A program made the position numbers and the translations under genes. A DNA stretch of 64,000 nt from Stenotrophomonas sp. UBA7346 (GTDB lineage: Bacteria > Pseudomonadota > Gammaproteobacteria > Xanthomonadales > Xanthomonadaceae): NCBI GenBank assembly GCA_002471015.1, contig DKPB01000066.1, positions 62,001 to 126,000 on the forward strand, read 5' to 3'. Under the pieces are notes generated by a model. The model saw only the letters and a list, made by a program, of their open reading frames with translations, was not told the DNA's origin and did no database searches. This document shows positions 34,413 to 43,609 of the stretch, one piece after another (position 1 is the stretch's first letter; each line of letters starts with the position of its first letter).

Positions 34413-34435
34413 GTAGTGCCGAGCCATGCTCGGCA
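34413..34435 (+). repeat. GTAG palindromic repeat (SMAG-like)
   Basis: GTAGTGCCGAGCCATGCTCG continuing with GCA, on the plus strand. It forms an inverted pair with the copy at 34568-34590. Confidence 0.8.
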
Positions 34436-34567
34436 AAGGGTACGGCGGTGGAGCCTGCGCCGGGCAGGTTTCGGCAGTGCCGGAATAGGCAGATAGTGCT
34501 GTGCAAGCTGCGAAACCCTGCGGCATATCAGGCCGTGAAACGGGCCTGATATGCCGGTAAAGCCGCT

Positions 34568-34590
34568 GCCGAGCATGGCTCGGCACTACC
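34568..34590 (-). repeat. GTAG palindromic repeat, inverted copy
   Basis: Reverse complement of the same element (plus strand TGCCGAGCATGGCTCGGCAC, ending ACTAC, i.e. GTAG on the minus strand). With the copy at 34413 it brackets about 130 bases, the arrangement known for paired REP elements. Confidence 0.8.
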
Positions 34591-34641
34591 TGGGTAGCTT
34601 GGAGGCTTGAGCGGCGCGAACCCGCTCAAGCCTCGCCGCTG

Positions 34642-36228
34642 TTACTTCAACAGGCTCAGCACGTTCTGCGGCACCTGGTTGGCCTGCGCCAGCATGGCCG
34701 TGCCTGCCTGCTGCAGGATCTGCGTGCGGGTCAGCTCGGCGGTTTCCTTGGCGTAGTCGGCATCGCGGATACGGCTGCGTGCGGCCGACAGGTTTTCCGA
34801 AGAGGTGTTCAGGTTGGCGATGGTGGAGGTGAAGCGGTTCTGGATCGCACCCAGGTCGGCGCGTGCCGAGTTGATGGCCTGCAGCGCGGCGTCCATCGCA
34901 TTGAGTGCGTTGTCGGCGCCTTCGGAGGTGGTGATGTCCAGATCCTCGAAGCCGGTTTCCGGCGAACCGGTGACCCACGCGGTACCCACCGTGGTTGCCG
35001 GTGCCGGGGTGTCGCCAATCGCACCGGTCGCACCGGCGGCCAGGCCGGTGGCTGCCAGCAGGTCGGCGTTGGCGTTCGCACCCGTACCGGTGGCGGACAC
35101 AGCGATGTTGCCGGTAGCCGAGGACAGCACCAGCTTGCCGTCTTCCAGCGACGCGGTGACGCCGGTGTTGTAGCTCTGGTTGTTGATGGCCTTGACCAGG
35201 TCACTGGCACGTTGTGCGCTGCCACCGGCAGCCGGGTAGTTGATGACGGCCTCGCCCTGGGTGCCGGTGATCTTGAAGCTGCCGGCGCCGAAGTCGGCGG
35301 CGACGAAGCCGGTGGCACTGGCCACGGGCACGGCCCCACCGATCACCGATGCGCCCGGGCCACCAATGGTGACGGCTGCGCCGTTGTTGGTGATGACACC
35401 ACTGGTTGCATCCACCTGGATACCGGTGGCGCCACCGATGGAGGGGTCGCTGTTGATCGCGGTAGCGATGTTTGCCAGCAGCTTGTCCTGCGCATCAGCT
35501 GCGGTGGTGCCGTTGGTCACACCCGCCACCGATACGGTCTTGCCGTTGACGCTGAGGTTGAAGCTGTCATAGGTGAAAGGCGCGGCCGACCCGATAGGGG
35601 TTGCGAACGATGCCTTGCTGATCGTACCTGCCGCGGTGTTGGGCGTACCTGCATCCGCGCCACCGGTAGCCGCAACAGACGGCAGCGAAGCAGCGGTGTT
35701 CACTCGGTTCCAGTTGCCCAGTTCCTGGATGTTGGCATTGGCGATCTGCGCGATGTTGATCACCTGGCCCTGGTCTGCGCCCACCTGGAAGGCCTGGTTC
35801 TGGAAGCTGCCATCCAGCAGCGCGGTGCCGTTGAAGTTGGTCTGCTCGGCAACGCGTTGGATCTCGGCCTTCAGCAGCTGCACTTCAGCGTCCAGCGCGG
35901 CGCGGTCGGAGTCGGAATTGGTGGCGTTGCGCGACTGCACGGCCAGCTCGCGGATGCGCTGCAGGTTGTTGCTGATCTCACCCAGCGCGCCTTCGGCGGT
36001 CTGCGCCAGCGAGATGCCGTCGTTGGCATTGCGCGCGGCCTGGTCCATGCCGCGGATCTGGGTGGTGAAACGCTCGGAAATCGCCAGGCCAGCAGCATCA
36101 TCCTTGGCGCTGTTGATACGCAGGCCGGAGGACAGGCGCTGGATCGTGGTGGCCAACGAGGTGCCGCTGGTATTGAGGTTGCGCTGAGCGTTCAGCGACA
36201 TGATGTTGGTGTTGATGATCTGTGCCAT
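34642..36228 (-). CDS. Flagellin (proximal copy)
   Basis: Filament subunit of 528 residues with the same D0/D1 ends as its neighbour (MAQIINTNIMSLNAQRNLNT; C-terminus QVPQNVLSLLK). The central part is different and includes Gly/Ala/Pro-rich segments (NTAAGTISKASFATPIGSAA). Only 67 bases separate it from flgL, and I find no convincing sigma-28 or sigma-54 site there, so it may be transcribed from the flgKL direction or from a weak promoter. Confidence 0.96.
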   Translation of the reverse strand: MAQIINTNIMSLNAQRNLNTSGTSLATTIQRLSSGLRINSAKDDAAGLAISERFTTQIRGMDQAARNANDGISLAQTAEGALGEISNNLQRIRELAVQSRNATNSDSDRAALDAEVQLLKAEIQRVAEQTNFNGTALLDGSFQNQAFQVGADQGQVINIAQIANANIQELGNWNRVNTAASLPSVAATGGADAGTPNTAAGTISKASFATPIGSAAPFTYDSFNLSVNGKTVSVAGVTNGTTAADAQDKLLANIATAINSDPSIGGATGIQVDATSGVITNNGAAVTIGGPGASVIGGAVPVASATGFVAADFGAGSFKITGTQGEAVINYPAAGGSAQRASDLVKAINNQSYNTGVTASLEDGKLVLSSATGNIAVSATGTGANANADLLAATGLAAGATGAIGDTPAPATTVGTAWVTGSPETGFEDLDITTSEGADNALNAMDAALQAINSARADLGAIQNRFTSTIANLNTSSENLSAARSRIRDADYAKETAELTRTQILQQAGTAMLAQANQVPQNVLSLLK

Positions 36229-36295
36229 GGGGCTTCTCCGTTGTACTCAGGGCCTTGCGTTGTAGATGTGGCAGCGACGCTGCCGTCGATGTTGA

Positions 36296-37495
36296 TCAGC
36301 GGATCATGTTGAACAGCGACATGGACTGCATCTGGGTGAAGATGGTCTGTGCCGCCTGCAGCGCCGCACCTTCGAGCTTGTACTGCCCTATGGCATCGGC
36401 ATAGTTGAGGTCACGCATCTGCGAAAGTGAGGTTTTCAGGGTGACGGTATTGGCTTCGCGCAACGATGCCGCGTCGTCAGCCGCTGCAAGTTGTGCGCCA
36501 CCGGCGGCGCGCGCGTCGATCATCAGTTCCGACGCACGGCGCACGTCGCGGATGCTGCCTTGCAGGGCGTTCTGCTGGGCGGTGCGGCCGGCCTGGGTGG
36601 AGGTATCCATCTGCAGGGTCTGCACCAGCTGGTCGATGGTGGCGAACACGTCGCGGGTGCCGGCCTGGCCGGCATTGAACGTATCGCCTGCCGCCGGCGT
36701 ACCTTCAATGCGTACACGCAGGCCTTCGAAGGTGATGTCCTCGCCGGACGCGTAGGTGCCGGTGCCAATCACCGCATTGCGGGCGTCGCGCACCTCATAG
36801 GTATCGGCCGCGGTGAAATGCAGGCTGTAACTGCTGCCATCCCAGCTGCCGGAGCCGTCGCGGCTGATATCGGTCAACACAGCCTGGCCGGTATTGGCCG
36901 ATGCGGCGGCGCCGTCGACGGTGCCGTCACCGGTGCGCACGCGCATGAAGATCTCGCTGCCGGGCAGGGCATCCTTGATGAAGGTGCCGGGGGCGACTTC
37001 GACCTGGCGTTGGGTCTGGTCGCCGTTGTAGCTGACAATGCCATTGCTGACGGTGAAGGGCGCATTGGCGTCGGCAGCACCGCCAAACAGGTAGCGGCCG
37101 CTGCCATCGGTGGTGTTGGCCAGCGCCAGTAGCGAATCCTTGATGGCTTTCAGCTCGTTGGCCACGCCCTTGCGGTCTTCGTTCGATAGCGCGGGGTTGT
37201 TGGCCTGCACGGTGAGGTCGGACACCTGCTGCAGCAGTTCGCCGGCCTGCGACAGTACGTTTTCCTGCAGGCCCAGACGGTTCTGCGCGGTGTTGGCGTT
37301 GCTGCCCAGCTTTTCCAGCTCGGCCAGCACGCGGTCCATGCCAACGGCCGTGCCCGAGCCCACCGGGTCATCCTTGGCGCTGACGATCTTCTTGCCGGTG
37401 GACAGCTGCTGCTCCAGATGGTTGAGCTTGCTTTGCTTGGACAGCATCAGCGCCACCGACTGGTCATACATCATGTTGCTGGAGATGCGATTCAT
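36296..37495 (-). CDS. flgL: Hook-filament junction protein FlgL (HAP3)
   Basis: Junction protein of 399 residues between hook and filament. The N-terminus MNRISSNMMYDQSVALMLSK and helix LNHLEQQLSTGKKIVSAKDD are typical, as is the C-terminal helix ending QTIFTQMQSMSLFNMIR. Domain structure resembles flagellin without a large variable centre. The start overlaps the flgK stop by one base. Confidence 0.96.
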   Translation of the reverse strand: MNRISSNMMYDQSVALMLSKQSKLNHLEQQLSTGKKIVSAKDDPVGSGTAVGMDRVLAELEKLGSNANTAQNRLGLQENVLSQAGELLQQVSDLTVQANNPALSNEDRKGVANELKAIKDSLLALANTTDGSGRYLFGGAADANAPFTVSNGIVSYNGDQTQRQVEVAPGTFIKDALPGSEIFMRVRTGDGTVDGAAASANTGQAVLTDISRDGSGSWDGSSYSLHFTAADTYEVRDARNAVIGTGTYASGEDITFEGLRVRIEGTPAAGDTFNAGQAGTRDVFATIDQLVQTLQMDTSTQAGRTAQQNALQGSIRDVRRASELMIDARAAGGAQLAAADDAASLREANTVTLKTSLSQMRDLNYADAIGQYKLEGAALQAAQTIFTQMQSMSLFNMIR

Positions 37496-39372
37496 CAGCC
37501 CACCGCCTTGAGGATTGTCTGGAACATGGTGTCGGCCGTGGAAATCAGCTGCGACGCTGCCTGGTAGGCCTGTTGCAGGCGCAACATGTCGGCCGCTTCC
37601 TCATCCAGGTTCACCCCGGAGATGGAATCGCGGTTGGCCTTGGCGTTGTCGTTGATGACCTGTTGCGCCTGCAGCGAATAGTCAGCGGCACGCGCTGCCG
37701 AGCCCACCTGGGTGGTCAGGCTGCCAAGCGCACCGTTGAGGGTCACCGTGCCGGCGTTGAAAGCTTTGGCGTCTTCCACCGCGGCAAGGCGGGTGGCGTT
37801 GCCGTTGTCGCTGGAGCCGGCGGCGGTTCTGCCCACCGAGAAGCTGTCGCCAGCGGCGGGCTTGCCATCCAGCACCACGCTCCAGCCATTGGCGGTGATG
37901 GTCTGCCCGGCGGTGTAACTAAACGGGCCGGCGCCATCGACGGTGTACTGGTTGGCATCGATGAACTCGATGCTGGCCGGGTTGAGCAGGGCGGCATTGC
38001 CGCCGTCGATGACGTCGAGCTTGCCCAGTACGCCGGTGCCGGTATTGGTCAGATCGGCCGCTGCCTTGATCGGATTGGCAGCGGCAATGCGCGACGGATC
38101 GGTGACAGCCACGCCCAGGCCATTGATCGCCCCGGCGGTAGGTTGCAGCAGGAAGCGATCATTGGCTGCGGCGCTGCCGCTGACCACGAACTGCACACCG
38201 TTGACCACGAACGGGTCGGCGGCGGTGCCGGAACCGGTCATCGCCACGCCCACGCCGGTATCGGCGCGGCTGGCTTCCCAGCTGCTGCCGTTGAACTTGA
38301 TCAGCAGCGCCTGGCCGTCCAGGGCAGTGGTATCGCCGTAGCTGGCGCTCAGTGCGGCGTTGCCGAGGTTGCCGGTATTGGCAGTGGTCTTGGGTGCGCC
38401 CAGGTTGAAGAAGTCGCCGCCCATGTCCCCGTACAGGTCCATGCCTTCGGCGTGGGCCTGGTTGAACTGCAGGGCCATGCCCACGGCCAGCCGGCCCAGC
38501 TCGGCCTGGGCCGGCGTCAGTACGTCGTCGCGGAACTCCAGCAGGCCGCCCATCTGCCCGCCGACGGACTTGTTGTCCACCGTGACGGTCACGCCCTGGG
38601 TCTTGATTGCCAGCTGCAGGCGCTCGGGCTGGAAGGGGTCCGGTGCGGTGGTGATTTCCGAGGCGGTGGTGCCGACTACCAGCGCCTGTCCACCGGCGGT
38701 GTAGACGTTCATGATGCCGCCGTCCTGGATCACCGCGTTGCCACCGGTGTATCCCACCAGCTGCGAGATCAGCTGGTCGCGGCGGTCCAGCAGATCGGGC
38801 GCGGCGGCATTGGCATTGTTGCCGATGGTGCCGTTGAGCTGGGCGATCTCCTTGGCCAGCCGGTTGACCTCGTTGGCGCCGGCGATCAGGCCGTTGTTGA
38901 CCTCGGTGTTGAGCGCGTCAAGGTTGTTGTTGAGCTGTTTGTAGCGCGCCACCAGCGTGTTGGCGTTGTCCAGTACATCACGGCGATCGGCGGTGCCGGC
39001 AGCGTTGGCCGCCAGGCCATTGATGGAATCGAAGAAGTTGGACCACACGCCACTGACATTGGTGGCCGAGTCGGAGAACAAGGCATCCACGCGATCTGCC
39101 ATCGAGGACAGCTGTTGCAGCCGGGACAGTTCGCCGCTACTGTCCAGCAGGCGGGATATCGCCAGCTGGTCGGCCACGCGACGGATGTCGGTGATCTTGG
39201 TGCCATTGCCGACATCGCCATACCCCAGGTCGGTGGGGTTGCGGGTGGCAAAGTCCACCCGCTGGCGGCTGTAGCCGTCGGTCTTGATGTTGGCCACGTT
39301 GTGGCTGACGGTCGACAGCGCCCGCTGGAAGGCGATCAGTGCGCTGGTACCGGTGGAAAGAACATTGGACAT
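37495..39372 (-). CDS. flgK: Hook-filament junction protein FlgK (HAP1)
   Basis: Junction protein of 625 residues. N-terminus with STGTSALIAFQRALSTVSHN and VANIKTDGYSRQRVDFATR, then LLDRRDQLISQLVGYTGG, and C-terminal SISGVNLDEEAADMLRLQQA and AYQAASQLISTADTMFQTIL, all family landmarks. It starts 11 bases after flgJ and is coupled to flgL. Confidence 0.97.
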   Translation of the reverse strand: MSNVLSTGTSALIAFQRALSTVSHNVANIKTDGYSRQRVDFATRNPTDLGYGDVGNGTKITDIRRVADQLAISRLLDSSGELSRLQQLSSMADRVDALFSDSATNVSGVWSNFFDSINGLAANAAGTADRRDVLDNANTLVARYKQLNNNLDALNTEVNNGLIAGANEVNRLAKEIAQLNGTIGNNANAAAPDLLDRRDQLISQLVGYTGGNAVIQDGGIMNVYTAGGQALVVGTTASEITTAPDPFQPERLQLAIKTQGVTVTVDNKSVGGQMGGLLEFRDDVLTPAQAELGRLAVGMALQFNQAHAEGMDLYGDMGGDFFNLGAPKTTANTGNLGNAALSASYGDTTALDGQALLIKFNGSSWEASRADTGVGVAMTGSGTAADPFVVNGVQFVVSGSAAANDRFLLQPTAGAINGLGVAVTDPSRIAAANPIKAAADLTNTGTGVLGKLDVIDGGNAALLNPASIEFIDANQYTVDGAGPFSYTAGQTITANGWSVVLDGKPAAGDSFSVGRTAAGSSDNGNATRLAAVEDAKAFNAGTVTLNGALGSLTTQVGSAARAADYSLQAQQVINDNAKANRDSISGVNLDEEAADMLRLQQAYQAASQLISTADTMFQTILKAVG

Positions 39373-39383
39373 GGACGACTATC

Positions 39384-40574
39384 TCAACGACGGGTAAGGC
39401 CGGTCATGCCGGCTGCACTTGCAAATGTCTGCCCCAGGCGCAGACCGGCGTCACCAATGGCGGCAACGGCGCGCTCGATGGTCGGGCCGGCAGCGATGGC
39501 GGCGATCTTGTTGGCATAGGCGGGGTCGGTGGCATAACCGGCCCGTTGCAAGCCCTGTGCAAAACCGCGCACGTCACCGCCGGCCTTGAGTGCGGACTGG
39601 TAGCGCGGGCTGTTTTTCAGCATGCGCACGTAATCGCTGAAGCTTTCGGCGACCGAGCCATAGGCGCGGAAGCTGGCAACTTCATTGCGGCGCTGGCCAT
39701 TGACGTACTCATGGGTGCCGGTGGTGGCGCGCTCGCCACTCCAGCCCGCGGCCTTGATGCCGAACAGGTTGTGGCTGCTGCTGCCGTTGTCGCGCCTGAT
39801 GTGGCGCTTGCCCCAACCGGTTTCCAGTGCGGCCTGCGCCACCAGGGCGCGCGGGTCCACGCCCAGCTCGCGGGCGGCGCGTTCGGCGTGTGGCCAGACG
39901 CTGGCCACAAAGCCTTCCGGTGTATGTGCCCCCAGCTGGGCGGTAGCGGCCTCGGCACTGCGGGTGTCCACGCTATCGCCGCGCTCAGCGGCCGAGACAT
40001 TGCTCCAGCGGTCATTGCTCAGGGCTGCCCAATCCGCAGCTGCCAGCGGTGCGCTCTCCTGGTAGGGATTGCTGCCGCCGAGTGCTGCATGCAGGTTGCT
40101 GCTTTCGCGACCGGCGATCAGGTCCAGGGCCTGAGCCTGCGGTTCCAGCAATGCAGAGCGCCCTTCGTCGGGCAGGCCCTGCAGGGGATCAACCAGCGCC
40201 GGTTTGCTGTCGTGCAGGGGCAGCGCCGCGCCTTCGGGGCTGGCCAGGCGGTAGGCGCGGGCCGCAGCTTCGGGCTTGATTGCCGGATCCAGCGCCTGCG
40301 CCGTGGTGTCGCCACCGCCGAGCTGGCGGGCGATCATTGCAGACAAGCCCATGCCGCGCCCACGCGTCATCGCCTCGGCAATGCGCTGGTCGTACATTTC
40401 GCGGAACATCTGGTTCTCACCGGGGAACAGCGAGTCACCAAAGCTGGCCTCGCGCATGCTCTTTATCAGCATCTGCGCGAATTGGCCTTCCAGCTGGCGC
40501 GCGACCTTGTCGATCCGCGCCGGATCGTTGGCGGTGCTCTGGTTCAGTTCCAGCGGGGCGGCAGCAATGCGCAT
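39384..40574 (-). CDS. flgJ: Rod cap / peptidoglycan hydrolase FlgJ
   Basis: Bifunctional protein of 396 residues. The N-terminal rod-cap domain (about 20-85) contains VARQLEGQFAQMLIKSMREA and GMGLSAMIARQL. The C-terminal beta-N-acetylglucosaminidase domain (about 220-370) has the catalytic Glu251 in AALETGWGKRHI and NLFGIKA. It opens the cell wall for rod growth. The linker of about 120 residues is long and low in complexity. It follows flgI by one base. Confidence 0.96.
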   Translation of the reverse strand: MRIAAAPLELNQSTANDPARIDKVARQLEGQFAQMLIKSMREASFGDSLFPGENQMFREMYDQRIAEAMTRGRGMGLSAMIARQLGGGDTTAQALDPAIKPEAAARAYRLASPEGAALPLHDSKPALVDPLQGLPDEGRSALLEPQAQALDLIAGRESSNLHAALGGSNPYQESAPLAAADWAALSNDRWSNVSAAERGDSVDTRSAEAATAQLGAHTPEGFVASVWPHAERAARELGVDPRALVAQAALETGWGKRHIRRDNGSSSHNLFGIKAAGWSGERATTGTHEYVNGQRRNEVASFRAYGSVAESFSDYVRMLKNSPRYQSALKAGGDVRGFAQGLQRAGYATDPAYANKIAAIAAGPTIERAVAAIGDAGLRLGQTFASAAGMTGLTRR

Positions 40575-40575
40575 G

Positions 40576-41694
40576 TCAGATGACCTCGAGATCGGCGGTC
40601 AACGCGCCGGCCTGCTTGAGTGCTTCCAAGATCGCGATCAGGTCGCCTGGTGCGGCACCAACCTCGTTGACCGCGCGTACGATCTCGTCCAGGGTCGCGC
40701 CGCCGTCAAAGCGGAACATGCGGCTGCCTTCGTTGCTGGCCGTGATGGTGGACTGCGGCGTGGCAACCGTCTGCCCACCTGCAAATGCGTTGGGCTGGCT
40801 GACCTGGGTCGATTCGCTGACGGTCACCGTCAAGGAACCGTGAGAGATGGCTGCGGGGCTGACCCGTACCTGCGCGCCGATGACCACGGTGCCGGTACGC
40901 GAGTTGACCACGATGCGCGCGGGTGCGGTGCCGGGTGAGAGCTCCACGTTCTCGATGCGTGCAAGCATGCCGATGCGTGCGCCCGGATCGGTCGGCGTCT
41001 GCACCGACACCGTGCCGCCGTCGACCGCCCGCGCCGCACCTTCGCCGAAGGTGGCGTTGAGCGCGCTGACCATCCGCGAGACGGTGGTGAAATCGTTCTG
41101 GTGCAGATTCAAGGTGATGTCGCCGCCACCGGCGAAGACGTCGGGCAGGGCACGCTCAACGGTGGCGCCATTGGGAATGCGACCGGCGCTGGGGATGTTC
41201 ACGGACACGCGCGAGCCATCCTTGCCCTGCGCGCCAAAGCCGCCAACGACCAGATTGCCCTGGGCAATGGCGTAGACCTGGCCGTCGGCGCCTTTCAACG
41301 GTGCCATCAGCAAGGAGCCGCCACGCAGCGATACCGCATTGCCGATCGAGGACACGGTGATGTCGATGGTCTGGCCGGGTTTGGCGAACGGTGGCAGCTC
41401 GGCATGGATGGCGACGGCGGCAACGTTCTTCAGCTGCGGATTGACGTTTGCCGGAACATTGACGCCCAGTTCGCCCAGCAGGTTTTTCAGGCTCTGCACG
41501 GTGAACGGGGCCTGGCTGGTGCGGTCGCCACTGCCATCCAGGCCAACCACCAGGCCATAACCCACCAGGGCATTGCCGCGCACGCCGCCGACCTGGGCCA
41601 GGTCCTTGATGCGCTCGGCGTGGGCGGGCAGGACGACGCTGATGGCAAATGCCACCAGCGCGCAACGGAGCAGGGTAGGGATACGCATGGTCAT
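40576..41694 (-). CDS. flgI: Flagellar P-ring protein FlgI
   Basis: Periplasmic P-ring subunit of 372 residues with a signal peptide (CALVAFAISVVLPAHA then ER). Motifs: DLAQVGGVRGNALVGYGLVV, LDGSGDRTSQAPFTVQSL, GTVVIGAQVRVSPAAISHG and the terminal GAAPGDLIAILEALKQAGAL. It lies 2 bases after flgH. Confidence 0.97.
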   Translation of the reverse strand: MTMRIPTLLRCALVAFAISVVLPAHAERIKDLAQVGGVRGNALVGYGLVVGLDGSGDRTSQAPFTVQSLKNLLGELGVNVPANVNPQLKNVAAVAIHAELPPFAKPGQTIDITVSSIGNAVSLRGGSLLMAPLKGADGQVYAIAQGNLVVGGFGAQGKDGSRVSVNIPSAGRIPNGATVERALPDVFAGGGDITLNLHQNDFTTVSRMVSALNATFGEGAARAVDGGTVSVQTPTDPGARIGMLARIENVELSPGTAPARIVVNSRTGTVVIGAQVRVSPAAISHGSLTVTVSESTQVSQPNAFAGGQTVATPQSTITASNEGSRMFRFDGGATLDEIVRAVNEVGAAPGDLIAILEALKQAGALTADLEVI

Positions 41695-41696
41695 GC

Positions 41697-42386
41697 TCAG
41701 AACAGCGCGAACGCCGAGTTGAAGAAGCGCCCCAGCCAGCCCATCGCATTGGACTGGGCAACCGCGCCGCGGCCGCCGTAGGCGATGCGGGCGTCGGCCA
41801 CCTTGCTGGAGGGAATGGTGTTGTCCGCGCCGATGTCGGCGGAACGGACGATGCCCTGGATCTGCACCAGCTCATCGCCCTGGTTCAGGCGCAGGTTCTT
41901 CTGGCCTTGCACCACCAGGTTGCCATTGGGCAGGCGCTGGATGACGGTCACGGTCAGGCTGCCCTGCAGGCGGTTGCTCTGCGCGCTGTTGCCCTTGCCA
42001 CTGAAGTCACGGTCCGATGCCGCCGAAGCGCCCAGGATGTCCTTGCCACCCAGCGTCACCGGCGCCCCGAACAACGTGGGCGTGCCCATCTCGATATCGG
42101 ATTTCTTGCTGATGGCGGTGCTGGCGGTGGTGGTTGCCGTCGTGTTTTCGATCAGGGTGATGGTGAGCAGGTCGCCCACGTCACGCGCGCGCCGGTCGCC
42201 ATACAGGTTCAGGCCTGGGCCAGCGGCATAGATCGCGCCAGCACTGGGGGCGGCAGCAGGCACGACCAGCGGCTGGATCGGCGCCATCGGCTGGTACGGG
42301 CGGACGTCGCCGGCCAGCGTGCAGCCGCCGGCGAGGGCCAGGCCGAGCACAGCGCAGAGCAAAGACAGGGAGCGTGTGGGGTGCAT
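41697..42386 (-). CDS. flgH: Flagellar L-ring lipoprotein FlgH
   Basis: Outer-membrane L-ring subunit of 229 residues. The signal peptide ends in a lipobox (LALAGGC, lipidated Cys22). Motifs include LNLYGDRRARDVGDLLTITL, IENTTATTTA, and LPNGNLVVQGQKNLRLNQG. It lies 23 bases after flgG. Confidence 0.97.
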   Translation of the reverse strand: MHPTRSLSLLCAVLGLALAGGCTLAGDVRPYQPMAPIQPLVVPAAAPSAGAIYAAGPGLNLYGDRRARDVGDLLTITLIENTTATTTASTAISKKSDIEMGTPTLFGAPVTLGGKDILGASAASDRDFSGKGNSAQSNRLQGSLTVTVIQRLPNGNLVVQGQKNLRLNQGDELVQIQGIVRSADIGADNTIPSSKVADARIAYGGRGAVAQSNAMGWLGRFFNSAFALF

Positions 42387-42409
42387 GACGTTGATCCTCT
42401 GATGCCCGG

Positions 42410-43195
42410 TCAGACGTTGTTGTTGAGGTAGCCGAGCATCGAATCGGTGGTGGAGATCGCCTTGGCGTTCATCTCGTAGGCGCGCTGGGTTTCGATCATC
42501 GACACCAGCTCTTCGACCACGTTGACGTTGCTGCCTTCCAGTGCGCCCTGCACCACGTTGCCCAGGCCATTGAGGCCGGGCGTACCGTTCTGTGCCGGAC
42601 CGGAGGCAGTGGTTTCCAGGTACAGGTTCTCGCCCTTGGACTGCAGGCCGGCGGGATTGATGAAGTCGGTGAGAGTCAGCGAGCCGATCTCGACCGATGC
42701 GGCTTCACCGGCCATCTGCACGCTGATGGTGCCGTCGCTGCCGATGGTCATCGACTGTGCGCCTTCGGGCACCTGGATGCCCGGTTGTACCGGGTAACCA
42801 CTGTTGGTCACCAGCTCGCCCTGCGCATTGATCTGGAAGCTGCCGTCGCGCGTATAGGCGGAACTGCCGTCGGGCATCATCACCTCGAAGAAGCCGCGAC
42901 CGTTGACCATTACGTCCAGCGCACGGCCGGTCTGCTGTTGGCTGCCCTGCTCGAAATGCTTGGACGTGGCGACCACACGCACGCCGGTGCCCAGCTGCAG
43001 GCCGGTCGGCAATTGGGTCTGTGCGGAGGAGGAACCACCTGGCTGGCGCACCTGCTGGTACAACAGGTCTTCAAAACTGGCGCGGTCGCGCTTGAAGCCT
43101 GTGGTATTGGTGTTGGCGAGGTTGTTGGACACAACCGACATGCGCGTCTGCTGTGCATCCAGGCCGGTCTTGGCGACCCACAGTGCCTGATTCAT
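42410..43195 (-). CDS. flgG: Flagellar distal rod protein FlgG
   Basis: Distal rod subunit of 261 residues. It starts MNQALWVAKTGLDAQQTRMS, contains SNNLANTNTTGFKRDRASFE and the LQLGTGVRVVAT segment, and ends with NVVEELVSMIETQRAYEMNA and LGYLNNNV. It is separated from flgF by 414 bases with its own sigma-54 site, so it probably heads the flgGHIJKL unit. Confidence 0.97.
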   Translation of the reverse strand: MNQALWVAKTGLDAQQTRMSVVSNNLANTNTTGFKRDRASFEDLLYQQVRQPGGSSSAQTQLPTGLQLGTGVRVVATSKHFEQGSQQQTGRALDVMVNGRGFFEVMMPDGSSAYTRDGSFQINAQGELVTNSGYPVQPGIQVPEGAQSMTIGSDGTISVQMAGEAASVEIGSLTLTDFINPAGLQSKGENLYLETTASGPAQNGTPGLNGLGNVVQGALEGSNVNVVEELVSMIETQRAYEMNAKAISTTDSMLGYLNNNV

Positions 43196-43247
43196 GGTGT
43201 GCTTCCTCTGCTGCTGGTGCCGGCCATCTGGCCCTTGCCTGGATCAA

Positions 43248-43263
43248 TGCATGCGCCGTGCCA
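43248..43263 (-). promoter_or_regulatory. Sigma-54 promoter upstream of flgG
   Basis: The minus strand reads TGGCACGGCGCATGCA: a perfect -24 box and one mismatch in the -12 box (ATGC for TTGC), with the correct ten-base interval. It lies 53 bases before the flgG start. Confidence 0.8.
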
Positions 43264-43522
43264 GAAACGGGCGACGGGATGCTGACGGCATCGGAGGGGC
43301 AGTTGGTGGGCTGCGGCCCGGCTTCCAGCAGTACTGTGGAAACGAGGGGGTTGGTTGCTGCACTGACGTGCGCAGGCTTCGTGCTTTTCGCGCAGGCGAA
43401 GCCAGGCTGCCAAGCAAGTGGCGGCCAGACGTGCGGGTTGCTGGACCTGTATGCGGGGCTACGCTGGCAGGCGCAAGGCCAACGGAGCCTTGAAGCTGGG
43501 AGGTCCCCCCCTCTCCCCAACT

Positions 43523-43543
43523 CCTCTCCCGCAAGGGGAGAGG
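43523..43543 (-). terminator. Hairpin after flgF
   Basis: The inverted repeat CCTCTCCC-GCAAG-GGGAGAGG lies 67 bases after the flgF stop, with no T-run. The same hairpin type recurs in xanthomonad genomes. It may end the flgBCDEF transcript or stabilise its 3' end. Confidence 0.5.
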
Positions 43544-43609
43544 GGCTTTGAGCGCTGCGTTGATCAGTGTTTGATGATCTGGAACTGGCGGCTTCGGACG
43601 CTGAACTGC

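Larger units (their letters stand above)
34207..34641. other. Intergenic region between the two flagellin genes
   Basis: 435 bases without a gene. It holds a sigma-28 promoter, a 13-base-pair hairpin and two inverted GTAG palindromes, listed separately. The remainder shows nothing recognisable. Confidence 0.7.
43196..43609. other. Intergenic region between flgF and flgG
   Basis: 414 bases without a supportable gene. It contains the flgF hairpin and the flgG sigma-54 promoter. The sequence between them shows nothing I can name. Confidence 0.65.
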
